Positions 10,684 to 21,035 are shown, counted from the first letter of the stretch. The stretch is 64,000 nucleotides of DNA from Dryococelus australis (GCA_029891345.1 CM057009.1:305537166-305601165); one strand, 5' to 3'. Notes: generated from the letters alone by a model not told the origin. Numbers and translations: made by a program.

Positions 10684-12965
10684 TCTTGAAAGATAGGCAA
10701 AGGTTACAAACCAGGTTATCTATTACTTTAATCTCACATGTCACACAATTGTGTTTTAGCAAATTAAGTGGTTGTAAATAGTATAAATAAATGTTATGTA
10801 CAGTCGTATAATACTGTGTCCACCATATAGTATAGACACAGTGCAGTCGTATGTAAATAATGTAAAATTAGAAGAAATCATGTTTTAAATATGCATGTGT
10901 ATATTATTGCTTAGTATCACATACAGCTTTGTATGTTATTAATTGCCTGAATGGCATTCCAGATTAAGCGTATTCATCAAGGTCCACCTTGACGAGTTGC
11001 CATAATTGATGATGTCACAGGCAAGCGACAACTGATAACATCACATCCTAGAAAAGGTCGTTTAACATTCTCACAACAGTGTATTCAATTAGCAGTGTCC
11101 ACTTGTGTCAATATATGCCAGCCAGGCAGGCTGTTCATAAAGTTTTACACCACTTACAATCTTAATGTTTAGTTCCAATCAGATGTATGTTGATAGTGTG
11201 CACAGTCTATTGTGACGTACTTTGATTAACTCCCTACGTCAAAAGTAGAAAGCAATGTGTTTAAAAATTTATATATTATATTATTGTTTATATTCATGTA
11301 CCATTAGGGAGTCACTTGAGTGAACAATACGGTCTCCAGGCACAGACATGTTTTCCACTTGTATGTTTTTGCGTTGTATGTTACCAGTTTTTGTATAATT
11401 TATTTCAGTAATATATTTAGGCCTCTATATCATGTTATTATAGTTCATCCTTATATAAACTTGTCACAAGCTGCTAAGTTAAGTATTTCAGTAGGTTAAT
11501 CCATGCGTACATGTTTCTCGCATGCGCTTGTCAAATACCACACTGTAGTCGTCACTCATATTTTTTCAATAATTTTATTTACATGTATTCAATGTTATTC
11601 TCTGTGTACCATATTTACATCCATTTCATTCATAATTTTCAACTGTTTCACGTGCCACATACAGTTTCACAGTAAATCGCACTTCAGTGCGCAGTGTTTT
11701 GTTTTAGCGATAAGGTTACGTGCCGGTAGGGTACAGGTGTGCCAACTATTAAGGCACTGTCGGCAGATGCCTCACGAAAGAATACAGCTCTGGGCGCTTA
11801 ATTCACTGACATATTTCTGCTCCACGACTGTTACAAGAGTTACATATGTATATATCCATAATTGTTTATTTCATTCTCATCACACTTCATTGCTCTAAGC
11901 GTCTATTATAGTATTAGGATATGTGTATGGGGAATGTGGCATGTCAGTTTACCTAGCATGTCGAATTACCTCCCTTCTCATTATCCTAGTATTCGGCCCC
12001 TAGCAGGGAAGAATTCTGTGTATTTTAATTAGGATAACTGTGGGGCCGAATGCACTACCGTATTCGGGGAACCGGCACGTTACATTCCTCTCCAGATGTA
12101 TTCATGTGCGCACACTAATTGTTCACATTGTTACCTATTGTTATTATTGTTATTTTATACGTCATTTTCTTTCATAACTTGCCTCACTATGCTATACTAT
12201 ACTTTAGCCATGATGTTCTTTTAAATACCGTAGAAGCTATTTTAATTGTCTCACTTCCGGTGTACTAGGAAATTTTGCCGTAAGCGTTATTACGTCCCAT
12301 TTAGTTCATAATGGTCTGGGTGGAAAATACTAATATGTAATAACAACAGTTATATATTTTGTGGTTCTCTATACATTCATTTGTTAACATAGAGATGTTT
12401 CTGCATTTGTGGTACGTATATTTGTGTAATAGTACCAACAGTGTCATGATAGCTGTAATATTCAGTTCATGCTAATGTGTTTAATTGCCCACAATATTAT
12501 TGATAGCTTGATTCAATTGTAGAGTTACTGACACCTCCGTTGGGGTTTGTAATGTGTTTACTTTAGTTTACTTTATATATGTTGGTATTCATGTTTGTAT
12601 ATTTCTTTGTTTTCAGTGTATCATTCTCAGTTGCATAACGATTGTATTCTGTCATAGCATTCCAACCCTGATATTATAATATTATTTGCTTCATGCTCTT
12701 CTAGTCATATCATCGCTCTGTTCCATTTATAGAAATTCACGGCTCGTGGACCTCCTCGCATGTCCTTGCACTCTGCATACCGCCTTAGAATGCACTGCTC
12801 GTACTGCATTGCTGGGGTAGAAAGCTCTTCCGTACGGTTCCTTGTCCACGGCATTCAGTGGCCTGGGCGACGGTCGGCTGCTGCTACCCCTTGCTGGTTA
12901 ATGTCGTCTCTTCACCATACCCTCTATAGCAGCCGGGGTCGTTTGCACCCGGAAAAAGGGGGTAT
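10684..12965. other. AT-rich non-coding stretch between env-like ORF and LTR-like unit
   Basis: No convincing gene. The longest frame (11503-11898 plus) has no recognisable domain and composition like its surroundings. Paired inverted repeats occur at 11982-12051. A purine tract (AAAAAGGGGG) ends at 12962 just before the LTR-like unit, in the place of a polypurine tract, which supports a plus-strand element ending in that LTR. Confidence 0.35.
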
Positions 12966-13788
12966 TGTTGTGGGTACAAGTGAGAGGAGAGCTGCCCACG
13001 AGGTTGACGCCTGCCCGTGGTCGAGGGCAACGTCCCACAGGAGAGAGAGAAAAGGGGACAGTGGGGTAGGTGCTGACAATGAGCTGATCAGCAGGCCACA
13101 GACGTTAATATGACCGACACCCATCCCCCTTCCCCTCTCGAGAGATTCGTAACCTGTTGCATGTCGGAGGTTGATCGTCCAGTGAGGCTGGAGTGATCCC
13201 CGATCAGTGAGACTGCCAAGGCTGGATCAGAAGCGTCGAAGGAGCCAGGGACAAAGTTTTCCAGGAGTAGGGTCGAGACCAGGCTTGGGAAAGCCGTCCT
13301 TCTTCACCACATCCCCACTAAACGAGCCGATGGAGGAGCTCTGGTCGAACCAAGGTTGTCAGTGGTAGGTGATCTTAAGAAGAGTGTAAGGGCGAGCAGG
13401 GTGCGATACGGGTCGGGAAGAGTGACTAATGTAAACAACAGTAGTTATTGAACCAGAGGAGAATTAATAATTATTGATTAAGATATAGGGATTTAACATA
13501 ATAATTGTTGTCATTATAAAGTAAGATAGTTGAGATCTGAATATAAACTAAAGGTAGAAGGAGACGATGAGAGAAACTTTTAGTGCATCCGTGTAAATTA
13601 TAATTGTAGTTGAGAACAGAGCTTATATTTCAATAAAGGGTGCATTTATAAAGTAATTGGTGGTAGAGATTTAGAAGAGTTACTACAGTGATCCTGGTGC
13701 TTAGTTGGGGGCCTTAAGCCAGGGTGTGCACAGTTGTTGGGCTAGGATATATGTAGATAGAACGTACACCTGGCAAGGCACCACAACA
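12966..13788 (+). repeat. LTR-like unit (3' or solo LTR), 823 bp
   Basis: It begins TGTTGTGG and ends CCACAACA, perfect 8-bp inverted termini of TG...CA type, is preceded three bases earlier by a purine tract, and contains a polyadenylation signal AATAAA at 13632-13637. It could be the 3' LTR of the gypsy-type element upstream, but no 5' copy was found and no flanking duplication is visible. Confidence 0.55.
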
Positions 13789-14617
13789 AGGCCCATAGCA
13801 GATGGCATAACCGAGAAATGTATGTGTTGGAAATGGAATCTATCATGGAGGGGATGGAGCGAATATGACTAATAAGCACAACGTATACTTAAAAACATAA
13901 ACAAATATGGCTGCCACCTGGTGGCAGTGGAATGAATGTGAGTAATTAGCATCACCTAGGTGCTGAAAACATGAAATCCAACATGGCAGTCGAACAAAGG
14001 TGACAGACAAATGAAAACAACCAATATGATGGCATATGATAGACTGAGTGTAGGCGAGGGGGTCGAAAGAATATTAGTAATTGGTGGAGGCCTGCCGACA
14101 TATTAATACGTTAATGTGCAATGGGTTATTTCGGGTAGGAATGATAACTGGCAAGCAAATTTTAAAAACATGTCCCTACAAAACCTAAATTGTACAATTT
14201 TAATACAATGATAGCGATAACTGGAGACACTGAGTAGTCTAATAAAGATTTTATGTTATTTTATTTTAAAGCATGTTATTACTACTGTTCTTTAATGTTT
14301 ATTTCTGGATTTATTTGTGAGAAATTATCCTGTAAACAGTTATTTCATTAAAAGTTTAAATAAAAAATAAAAACATATTTGACAACAGTGTGACATTTCA
14401 AAATTAAAATAGATTTCCTTTAATTTATTAATTAATGGCATACTTTTTCTTCGTGAAAATTTTGCCATAATCATTTTCATTTAATTTTTGCCTAAGCTCT
14501 TTTTCATTCCAATTTCTTATCACTAATAAGCTGCGACAGGTTTCTGGTGTTTGATTTTTGTGCATGTGCTTAGAAGAAGTGGAGAGATGGCGAGTTTCCC
14601 CAAACGTTGAGCTGAGT
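13789..14617. other. Non-coding, nothing recognised
   Basis: AT-rich DNA without a supported gene, repeat copy or site. Confidence 0.5.
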
Positions 14618-14862
14618 TGAGAGATTTGGACGGCTCTTAACAACGAAGGCTTGAGAGCCAATGAGGGTGAAATGAATTGAGAATGGAGCAGTGCTGGAAT
14701 GCAAGGGCTGAGGAATGTGAGATCCCTGAGAAAACCCGCGAACCAGCGGCATTGTCCGGAACGATTCCCTCTTGCAACAATCTGGGAAAGACCCGACCGG
14801 GGATTGAGCTCGGTTGGCCTTGGGGGAAGGGGGACAGTCTAACCGCTCAGCCACCGCACCCC
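14618..14862 (-). repeat. tRNA-headed SINE copy
   Basis: Read on the minus strand it starts at 14862 with the family head (GGTGCGGTGGCTGAGCGGTT, an A-box-like segment), has a B-box-like segment near 14800, the shared central block, and the shared tail near 14620-14665. It matches copies at 40508, 42352, 44149, 53088 and 62481. Confidence 0.8.
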
Positions 14863-15419
14863 AATCATCATACGTGCCTGAAACATGCAGAGGGGAGGGG
14901 GGAATGTTTGTTGCATTATAGTGTCTGGAGTTGATGGGCACTCCTATATTACTCATAAGGTGTAAATTCTTCAGAAAAAGTTTTGAAATAAATGTTTTAG
15001 TTGTCTTTGTAAATATTAGTTACAATTTAGGAATAAATATGCATTGCTGCGTATTAACTGTAACTTAAATATATTTGCACATAATATAAACTTCAGTGCG
15101 CAAAACTATGGAACTAAATGGGCCGTTACAAAGGTTGTTATTCAAATTACTTTACCTCGAGGTCGCTATAATACCGTGAAACTGAAATATTACAATTTAT
15201 TGTTATTATTATGTTAACAAAAGGACAAATGCTGATTTACCCTTTAATTTGGCTATAACTAAATATAGAGCAAATAGAGAATGCAGCATTCTCCTATGTC
15301 CTTGGGGACTAATACAATTTTTATTTATGTCAGTATTTTAGTGCTTTGTTTTTGTGCTGCTAGGCTAATAGGGGAATGCGTGCAACATAAATTAAGATCC
15401 ATATTAAAGTAGCACCCAC

Positions 15420-15500
15420 ATTAATGTCTCATCTGGGATTTGAACCTAGAAATTTCCCATTTCCCGAAAGCTGGTTACTCAACCAACAATTCTATGAATG
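15420..15500 (-). repeat. tRNA-like remnant (Pro-like), possible SINE head
   Basis: On the minus strand there is a B-box-like sequence (GGTTCAAATCC, 15436-15446) preceded by an A-box-like TGGTTGAGTAACC and an arm resembling a CGG anticodon stem. Arms pair poorly, so a pseudogene or SINE head is more likely than a working tRNA. Confidence 0.4.
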
Positions 15501-15582
15501 TTGGCATGGCTAGTCAAGTAACATATAATCCCAGCTAGCAAAAAAAAATTATATTGAGAGTTTTTTTAAGAATATACACATC

Positions 15583-15588
15583 AAGATT
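15583..15588. repeat. Target-site duplication, left copy (AAGATT)
   Basis: AAGATT directly precedes the left terminal inverted repeat; the same 6 bp follow the right terminus at 27384-27389. Six-base duplications are typical of Polinton/Maverick insertion. Confidence 0.95.
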
Positions 15589-16135
15589 AGTAGTATAGAA
15601 ATGCCGATTCGAGCACAGCCCCCAGTTATCAGAAAAACTATGGTAAATTAAATTATCGAGCCATCAGAAAACCATCAGAAAAAAATTACTCTTACTTTTA
15701 TAATCCAAAACATCAAATGACGATTCGAGCGCAACCGCAAAAAAAGTGGCTCAAAAAGTTGCGTTTGGGAGCAGTTGCAAAAAAGTGGCTCAAAAAGTTG
15801 CATTTGGTCAGATTGTAATCTTTAGAAAAAAAGTTACGTTAAACTTATCGTTTGAGTGCATCTGAAAAAATTTCTCGTAAAAAGTTGCGTTTGGGTGCAG
15901 TTGCAAAAAAAAGTGGCTCAAAAAGTTACGTTCGAGCACAACTGCAAGCAAGTGGCTCAAAAAGTTGCGTTTGGTTAGATCGTAGTCTTTAGAAAGAAGT
16001 TGTGTTAAACTTTGCGTTTGAGTGCATCTGCAAAAATACGTGTCAAAAGTTGAGGTTGTGGTCAACCGAAACTTTTTACCACAAAGTGGCTTAAAAAATT
16101 TGAATGGGAAAAAATTAAATATTGTATATAATAAA
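15589..16135 (+). repeat. Left terminal inverted repeat of the Polinton (longer arm)
   Basis: Matches the reverse complement of about 27040-27383. It is roughly 200 bp longer than the right arm because a unit of about 167 bp is tandemly repeated (GGCTCAAAAAGTTG at 15787 and again at 15954, each followed by a matching CTTTAGAAA). It ends at an AT-rich TATATAATAAA segment just before the first gene. Confidence 0.9.
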
Positions 16136-16448
16136 GACGGATCAGTATCTAAATGTATTAAACGGAACCAAACAATTTAAGAAACTTTCCGAACTTACAA
16201 TTGGGAAGTCCTATCCCATAAACCATGCTGAAATTAATCATACCCGGTATGGATACAAAGTGATAATTACTTCTGGACATTTTATAGTAACCTTACCAGA
16301 CATAAATGTTCAGATTTTCAGTGAAAAAGTTTTAAATGATGTTAATCGTGGAGGTATAAGTTTTGCATATGATGGAATGGTGGATTGTGGTTTCAAACAA
16401 ATGCATTCTATTCAGTTTTTTAAAGAGTTAATGATCGTCGTCAAATAA
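16122..16448 (+). pseudogene. Small conserved Polinton protein, OB-fold-like
   Basis: A frame of about 105 codons outward of all other genes, starting in the TIR border. It contains FKKLSELTIGKSYPI, a YGYKVIITSG beta-strand-like segment and LPDINVQIF. The beta-rich pattern resembles small OB-fold single-strand DNA-binding proteins, which would suit a replication role, but this is inference only. The ancestral start seems lost: where the polymerase and capsid genes read AATAAATGG, this gene reads AATAAAGACGG, leaving only a TTG. No internal stop is present, making it one of the best preserved frames. Confidence 0.5.
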
Positions 16449-16685
16449 TTAGACATCAGTTGATTTTTATTTGTGCTCATATCTGTAAAATTTTCTAATG
16501 GTTATCCAATCATTAAAACACAATTATCACTCTGACTTCGGCAATGTGCTGCAACATAGTCTAATAAAAAATTTAGATACGCATCTCCAAATTCGACATA
16601 TTAAAGGAGCCGAAAAATTGAATTCTTTTTCTAAATCTTTCATTGCACTTTCTATAGAAATATTATTCACCTTTATCACATGAAA

Positions 16686-16711
16686 CTTTAATAGTTTTTA
16701 AACTATTAAAG
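16686..16711. terminator. Perfect hairpin at a convergent gene junction
   Basis: Twelve-base arms (CTTTAATAGTTT and its exact complement) with a TT spacer, between the end of the plus-strand OB-like gene and the end of the minus-strand penton-like gene. Its position suggests transcript-end or mRNA 3' structure; the role is inferred. Confidence 0.55.
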
Positions 16712-16754
16712 TTACTATATATAGAATATGACTACTTCCAACCCAAAAAATATC

Positions 16755-17287
16755 TATGGTCTCAACTATAATACCACTGTTCATTCGGACAAATCACAGT
16801 TAATTAACTTACCTTTCTCATCCTTAATTTCAACTATTATTTCATTAACTTGATTTGTTTGCACTGGAAAAAATAACGGATAAGCTGGTTCGTAATAGAT
16901 CGTGTCACCAAATCCAAATGTTGTTCTTGGTTTAAAAGTGGCAATTATGTTAGTTTCTCTATGATTATATTCATCATGTTTTAATATCATACCATTTACT
17001 ATATTACAGTGTATATTTATTGTTTCAAATGGAGATTGTATCGCCATAATGGTCCACATTTGCTTTCAGAGTTTTATTTTCTACGAAACCCAAAAGTTTT
17101 CCTATTGAACCCCGTTTTCCAAACTGTAATTTAAGCGTACATTTTACTTTCACTCGGTTATATATAATTTTCTTTCCCATCCACTGAATCTACACTGAAT
17201 GAAAAAATTACCCCTCTATCTCTAAAGGGTAATGTAGTCTTTTCCTCAACACTGATTTGTTTCTGTTAGTTTGAATACTTTACTCAT
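16755..17287 (-). pseudogene. Penton/minor-capsid-like protein
   Basis: The start is the ATG at 17287, preceded by TAATATAATAA. Reading down the minus strand, pieces in three frames give a beta-rich N-terminus, a middle block with GSIGKLLGFVENKTLKAN, and a long last frame (16781-17059) with NIHCNIVNGM, YYEPAYPLFFPV and VNEIIVEIKDEKGKLI. This succession is characteristic of a conserved Polinton structural protein that I take to be the jelly-roll minor capsid (penton) protein forming virion vertices. At least three frame changes or stops are present. It is divergent from the ATPase with only 31 bp between start codons. The penton assignment is moderate; membership in the Polinton gene set is firmer. 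Confidence 0.55.
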
Positions 17288-17318
17288 TTATTATATTATT
17301 TAGAAAATCTATTAATAA
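17288..17318. promoter_or_regulatory. 31-bp divergent promoter between penton-like and ATPase genes
   Basis: The whole gap between two outward-facing start codons is 31 bp of A and T with few G or C. On each strand the last bases before ATG are AATAA, and both genes then begin ATGAG. The same AATAA-ATG arrangement precedes the polymerase, capsid and protease genes of this element, so I read it as a shared core promoter/start motif. Confidence 0.55.
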
Positions 17319-18019
17319 ATGAGCAAGAAAAGCATTAAACATGTAGACTGGGATATTAAAATAAGAATACCAGAAAAGACTGTATCGACAAAATGCCATG
17401 GAGAATTAATACCTAATAACATTAGATGCTTGATAGAGGGTCCTAGTAACTGTGGAAAAATTACACTTATGATAGATAATTTTATATATGCTCAGGGATG
17501 GTTGGGCTTTGGTACTCTCTATGTGTGTTCAAAAAGTCTGGACCAACCAAAATATATCAATTTAAAGAAAGATATTGATGTAGCATCAAAATTATTTAAT
17601 GAACCAATAGCATACTTCTTTCCATCAAATGAGGAAATGGTCGATGTAAATGAATGCCATGAAGAGTCTGTAGTTGTTTTCGATGATATCATACTTGAAA
17701 ACCAAACTATGGCAAGGGATTACATTACTCGCGGTAGACACAACAATAGTGATTGTTTCTATTTAGCACAGGCATACTCAAAGTACCTAAGCAGCTTATA
17801 AGAGACAATACCAATTTTCTTTGTATATTCAGACAAGACGATCAAAATGTTAAACATTTTCATAGTGATTTTGTTGGTGGTGATATGTCGTTTGAGAAAT
17901 TTAGGGAAACTTGTTCAAAATGTTGGAATAATGAATATGGTTTTGTTACAATAGATATGACTCGTAAGTTAGATAATGTTAAGTACCATAATAAAATTAA
18001 AGACTTTTTAAATTCTTAG
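17319..18019 (+). pseudogene. FtsK/HerA-type genome-packaging ATPase
   Basis: Start at ATG 17319 after CTATTAATAA. The first frame (160 codons) has a Walker A-like GPSNCGKITLM at residues 41-51, where the Ser/Thr that should follow GK is Ile, and a Walker B VVVFDD at 118-123, then TRGRHNNSDCFYLAQAYSK, a signature of Polinton and adintovirus packaging ATPases. A one-base frame break near 17782 moves the C-terminal part, including LIRDNTNFLCIF and FVGGDMSFEKF, into the next frame, ending at the TAG at 18017-18019. The enzyme would pump DNA into the capsid. Walker A damage and the frame break make it inactive. Total length of about 230 residues matches the family. Confidence 0.88.
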
Positions 18020-18035
18020 ATTACATGTAAGTTTT

Positions 18036-18065
18036 GTTTTTAATGGAAGTGTTTCCATTAAAAAC
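18036..18065. terminator. Perfect hairpin at a convergent gene junction
   Basis: Thirteen-base arms (GTTTTTAATGGAA and exact complement) around a GTGT loop, starting 17 bases after the ATPase stop and ending before the convergent minus-strand gene stop at 18084. A transcript-end role is inferred. Confidence 0.55.
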
Positions 18066-18083
18066 CAACACAATCTGATATTT

Positions 18084-18669
18084 TTAAATGTATTGGTATA
18101 CCATAACTATTTCAATAAACGCAATTGTACCTTCGGGTACAATGTGGGCTTTTGGTATTTTAAAATATATCATATCATCAAGGTATACTTCAAAAGTTTT
18201 ATACATGCCAATTTTTTTCATTGATGGTATAAATTGATAACACATTTATATTTTTCTGGTTTTATTATTATTTCAACTATAGTTCCATCTCTCATAAAAA
18301 AAATATTCTATTCGATTATCAAAGAAAAATACTTTTTCTTTTGAACTGTATTTTCCAACTAAATGAATAATGTTAATTCTGTTTTTCTGATAGTACTCTA
18401 AATAAATTGCATCCATCAGTGCGATGGGACCTCACACATGTCTTAGTCTTTTTTTTTAAATATATATTTTTATCTGCTTCCAATTAAGTAAGATAGGCTT
18501 TATCCAATGATATTTTATTTCTTGTCAGTGCAGCCTTAAAGTTGTTGAACTGTGTGTAGGAATCAAAATCATTAGGATTGATCTTCTCAGTAGTTGTATC
18601 ATTGTCCGTGTGTTCTTTAATTTGATCTTCAATCCAAGAGCTCATTAATGCATTTCCACATATATCCAT
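18084..18669 (-). pseudogene. Unidentified Polinton gene(s), frame-broken
   Basis: The upstream piece begins at ATG 18669 after CTATTAATAAACA and gives a 61-codon acidic frame (MDICGNALMSSW...LDKAYLT) ending in a TAA, after which the same frame continues readable (LEADKNIYLKKK). A second start at 18416 opens MDAIYLEYYQKN, and its sequence passes through other frames to MIYFKIPKAHIVPEGTIAF, stopping at 18084. It may be one gene broken by stops or two adjacent genes. I recognise no domain. Location between the ATPase and protease, with virion genes on both sides, makes a structural role possible but unproven. Confidence 0.4.
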
Positions 18670-18700
18670 TGTTTATTAATAGTAAAATAATTTTTGGAAA

Positions 18701-19457
18701 TTAAAAATTATGTGAAAAGTGATTTAGCACAATTACACACAAATGACCACAAGTTACTTGATTGAAATTTTTGAATTCTGTCGTCATTACAAAAAAGATT
18801 ACTTCCGAGATATGCTATTAATTGTCGAGGTGGATTTCCGCCAAATGAATCAAAATAATATTTGTTGTTTGCTTTTTTTCAATAGCATACCCAGTGTGTA
18901 CCAGAGTTTGTCGAAACATCTAGATTAAAAATCCCACATTCATTATCGAGTGGCATGTGAAGTAGCTCATCGATCATAAATACTCCTCGAAAATCTTTAA
19001 TGTTTACTTTTTTAACCATTTTATCAATAACAAAGTTACTGAGTGGGGTTACATTTTTTTTAACATTCTTACCCCACTTAACATTCTTCAACCCCTTGCC
19101 GTATTCCTCCATAGCTGAATTATGACTGTGTTGTTCTTCCAATTCTTGGTTTTTCTTCTTAGCATTAATTACTGATGTAGCGATAGATGATGCACCACCA
19201 GCTAATGCTCCTAGAGCTCCCAATGCTGCAAAAATTAAGGGTATAAATCCACCCTTGTGAACTGTCAGACCATTTCCAGTTTTCATTTCTTTGGAAATTT
19301 TCTTAAATTGTGGAACTGAAATTGTGATAGTCATCCCTTTGTCCTCCTTTAATTTCTTGTTTTTATGTTCCAGTTGGTCTTTCGTTAGGAAAGAATCAAT
19401 ATTCAAACCCTTGAACTCCTCGTCAGGAAGTTGAAATACAATGTTTTTTACTTTCAT
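18701..19457 (-). pseudogene. Adenain-type maturation protease with N-terminal hydrophobic (membrane-active-like) segment
   Basis: Start at ATG 19457 after GTTATAATAA. Residues 1-70 are unassigned; residues about 75-98 form a Gly/Ala-rich hydrophobic stretch (FIPLIFAALGALGALAGG) followed by a charged helix. From about residue 145 comes the cysteine protease: FRGVFMIDELLHMPL, NECGIFNLD, catalytic His in GTHWVCY. A TGA at 18879-18881 interrupts it; beyond, in frame, are KYYFDSFGGNPP (acid residue) and, after a frame change near 18755, TCGHLCV with the nucleophile Cys. Order His, Asp, Cys is that of adenovirus-type (C5) proteases that process capsid precursors. The hydrophobic segment recalls membrane-lytic virion peptides. 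Inactive copy. Confidence 0.82.
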
Positions 19458-19477
19458 TTATTATAACAAATATTTTT

Positions 19478-19870
19478 TCATTCCATTTTAATTCCCCAAC
19501 CAAGTTTATGTTTAATATGCATCGCAGATCCAGTAACACCAGTCCACAATCTCTCATTGAGATCAGCATCTGAACTTAACAATCTTTTGAATGCTTTCTC
19601 TTCTAGGTCTTTGTCAGCTAAATGTCTTTCAGCTTGATCTTTATGATGATGATAAGCTATATCATGTTCCATTGCAGTCACTTCTAGTGGATTAATGGGT
19701 TTATCGCCATGCTCAATTCTCTCTTTTAGTCTGATACCCGGATCTAAGTACTAATAACCGGGTACACGCAACTCAAAATGTAGTGAATTTATTATGTAAT
19801 TGAGTAACCCTTTTCCGTGATACTCCGACTTCCAAAAAGTATGTGGTATTGTGTTCAACACGCATATCAG
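19478..19870 (-). pseudogene. Parvovirus-type phospholipase A2 domain protein
   Basis: The minus-strand frame reads VLNTIPHTFWKSEYHGKGLL, then a hydrophilic stretch, VPGY, an in-frame TAG, YLDPGIRLKERIEHGDKPIN and AMEHDIAYHHHKD, followed by a helix rich in E and K (ADKDLEEKAFKRLL). HD-x-AY with the Asp further on is the catalytic His-Asp helix of secreted and parvoviral VP1-type phospholipase A2; YLDPG stands where the calcium loop YCGPG is expected, with Gly replaced by Asp. Such domains let virions breach endosomal membranes. The stop codon and altered calcium loop indicate inactivity. It follows the conserved GTPGL-type gene almost without gap. Domain call strong by motif order; start uncertain. 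Confidence 0.75.
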
Positions 19871-20740
19871 ATATGGTATATCTTTTTACCTTTTGGATTA
19901 TTCGCAACAAAGTCACTAAACTTGCTGTTGAGCATATTCATTATTCCAACTTTTTCATTGTAACATTTATCATTTCCAGCATTATCTTCGCCATAAATAA
20001 CGAGAAGTTGATCACTAAGTATCCGAACATCATCCATCAATATGTATACTTTGGTATAGTCTGTATATTTCTTTATACCTTTTCCTTTTTTAGGTGAGGG
20101 GCATTTCTTTTTAATCGAATCGTAAATAGATTTAACAATCATTTTCCATTTATTCCCTTTACTCGATTTTGGCGTTCCCAAGTTTGGATCATTGTTTTGA
20201 AAAACTGTGTTTGTACCTGCTTGGATACGACTATAGTGTTCATAGTCGGTTGAAGTGTAGTCACTCTCTGTTACTTTCTTACTAGTTAGTAATTTCATTA
20301 AACCATCAGTTCCAGTATATGTTCGACATTTTACAGTAAATTTGTCATTAATGAATGTTACTTCACTATCGCCAATATACAATCTAAAACATCATCTTTG
20401 CAGTCAATTAAGAAATTGGCCTACTTTCTTCTCAATAAATGCTGTTTTGTAGTTAGTTAACTGTGAGATATCAGTTTTCAAACTTCCGAATTCTTCGTCA
20501 TAGTATTCATCATCATAGCGTTCATCGTCATCGTCAATGTGTTTAATGCCATCGTCATATTGTTCATCGGTGCTTGTTTTACCAAACAGTTTCCTTTCAA
20601 AAGATGTTTCTGTTGGTGTATGTGGGTAGTATAAATTCTTAACAGCAAATGGAACAAATTTTTTTATTAAGTTCTTATTCTCATTTGTTACGTGTCCAAT
20701 TTTTTGTCCCAAATCTTCCATTGCATCTATCAATGGTTAA
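19867..20740 (-). pseudogene. Conserved Polinton protein of unknown function (GTPGL-type)
   Basis: Two minus-strand frames, 20404-20733 (acidic, with a run of D, E and Y) and 19867-20382, are separated by a stop and a frame change at about 20383-20404. The second contains LYIGDSEVTF, TYTGTDGLMKLLTSKK, a NNDPNLGTPKSSKGNKWK block and near the end VRILSDQLLVIYGEDNAGN. This order of blocks recurs in one family of uncharacterised Polinton proteins, usually with GTPGL or similar where this copy has GTDGL. A divergent relative lies at 36959-37537 in this window. Function unknown; it neighbours the phospholipase domain gene and may belong to the virion module. Confidence 0.6.
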
Positions 20741-20885
20741 TCATGTTTTTAATTTTTATCATATTCATCTAGGCGAAATTTTCTAAAAGTTTTAAACTAT
20801 TCAATTAGCTGTCTTCTTCTCTCTATATTCTTCTCTATATTGTTTACAATTTTTTGTTGTCTCATTTATCATATAAATTAATAAG

Positions 20886-21035
20886 ATGGACAATGATAAC
20901 TTAAATGTATACGGTCTCAAATGTATGAAAAATACACTAAGTTCATATGAACTTACAAATAATAACAAAGTAAGAATTAATGTGTCTGTAGATGTTGTGT
21001 TACCAATAACTCGATATTCACTGGTGGGGTTATAA
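20886..21035 (+). pseudogene. Short plus-strand ORF before integrase, unidentified
   Basis: ATG at 20886 follows ATTAATAAG, close to the start motif of other genes here. About 50 codons (MDNDNLNVYGLKCMKN..., VRINVSVDVVLPITRYSLVG) run to a TAA. It is unrecognised. It may be the 5' part of a gene whose remainder was deleted when the integrase N-terminus was lost, since no integrase zinc finger is found upstream of 21060. Confidence 0.35.

Noticed and set aside
11503..11898. 131-codon plus-strand frame as a gene
   Set aside because: No recognisable domain, composition like the non-coding surroundings, located in the putative 3' region of a retroelement.
16498..16683. Plus-strand 61-codon frame in the Polinton between the OB-like and penton-like genes
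   Set aside because: No family resemblance and no start motif; probably non-coding spacer or antisense of decayed sequence.
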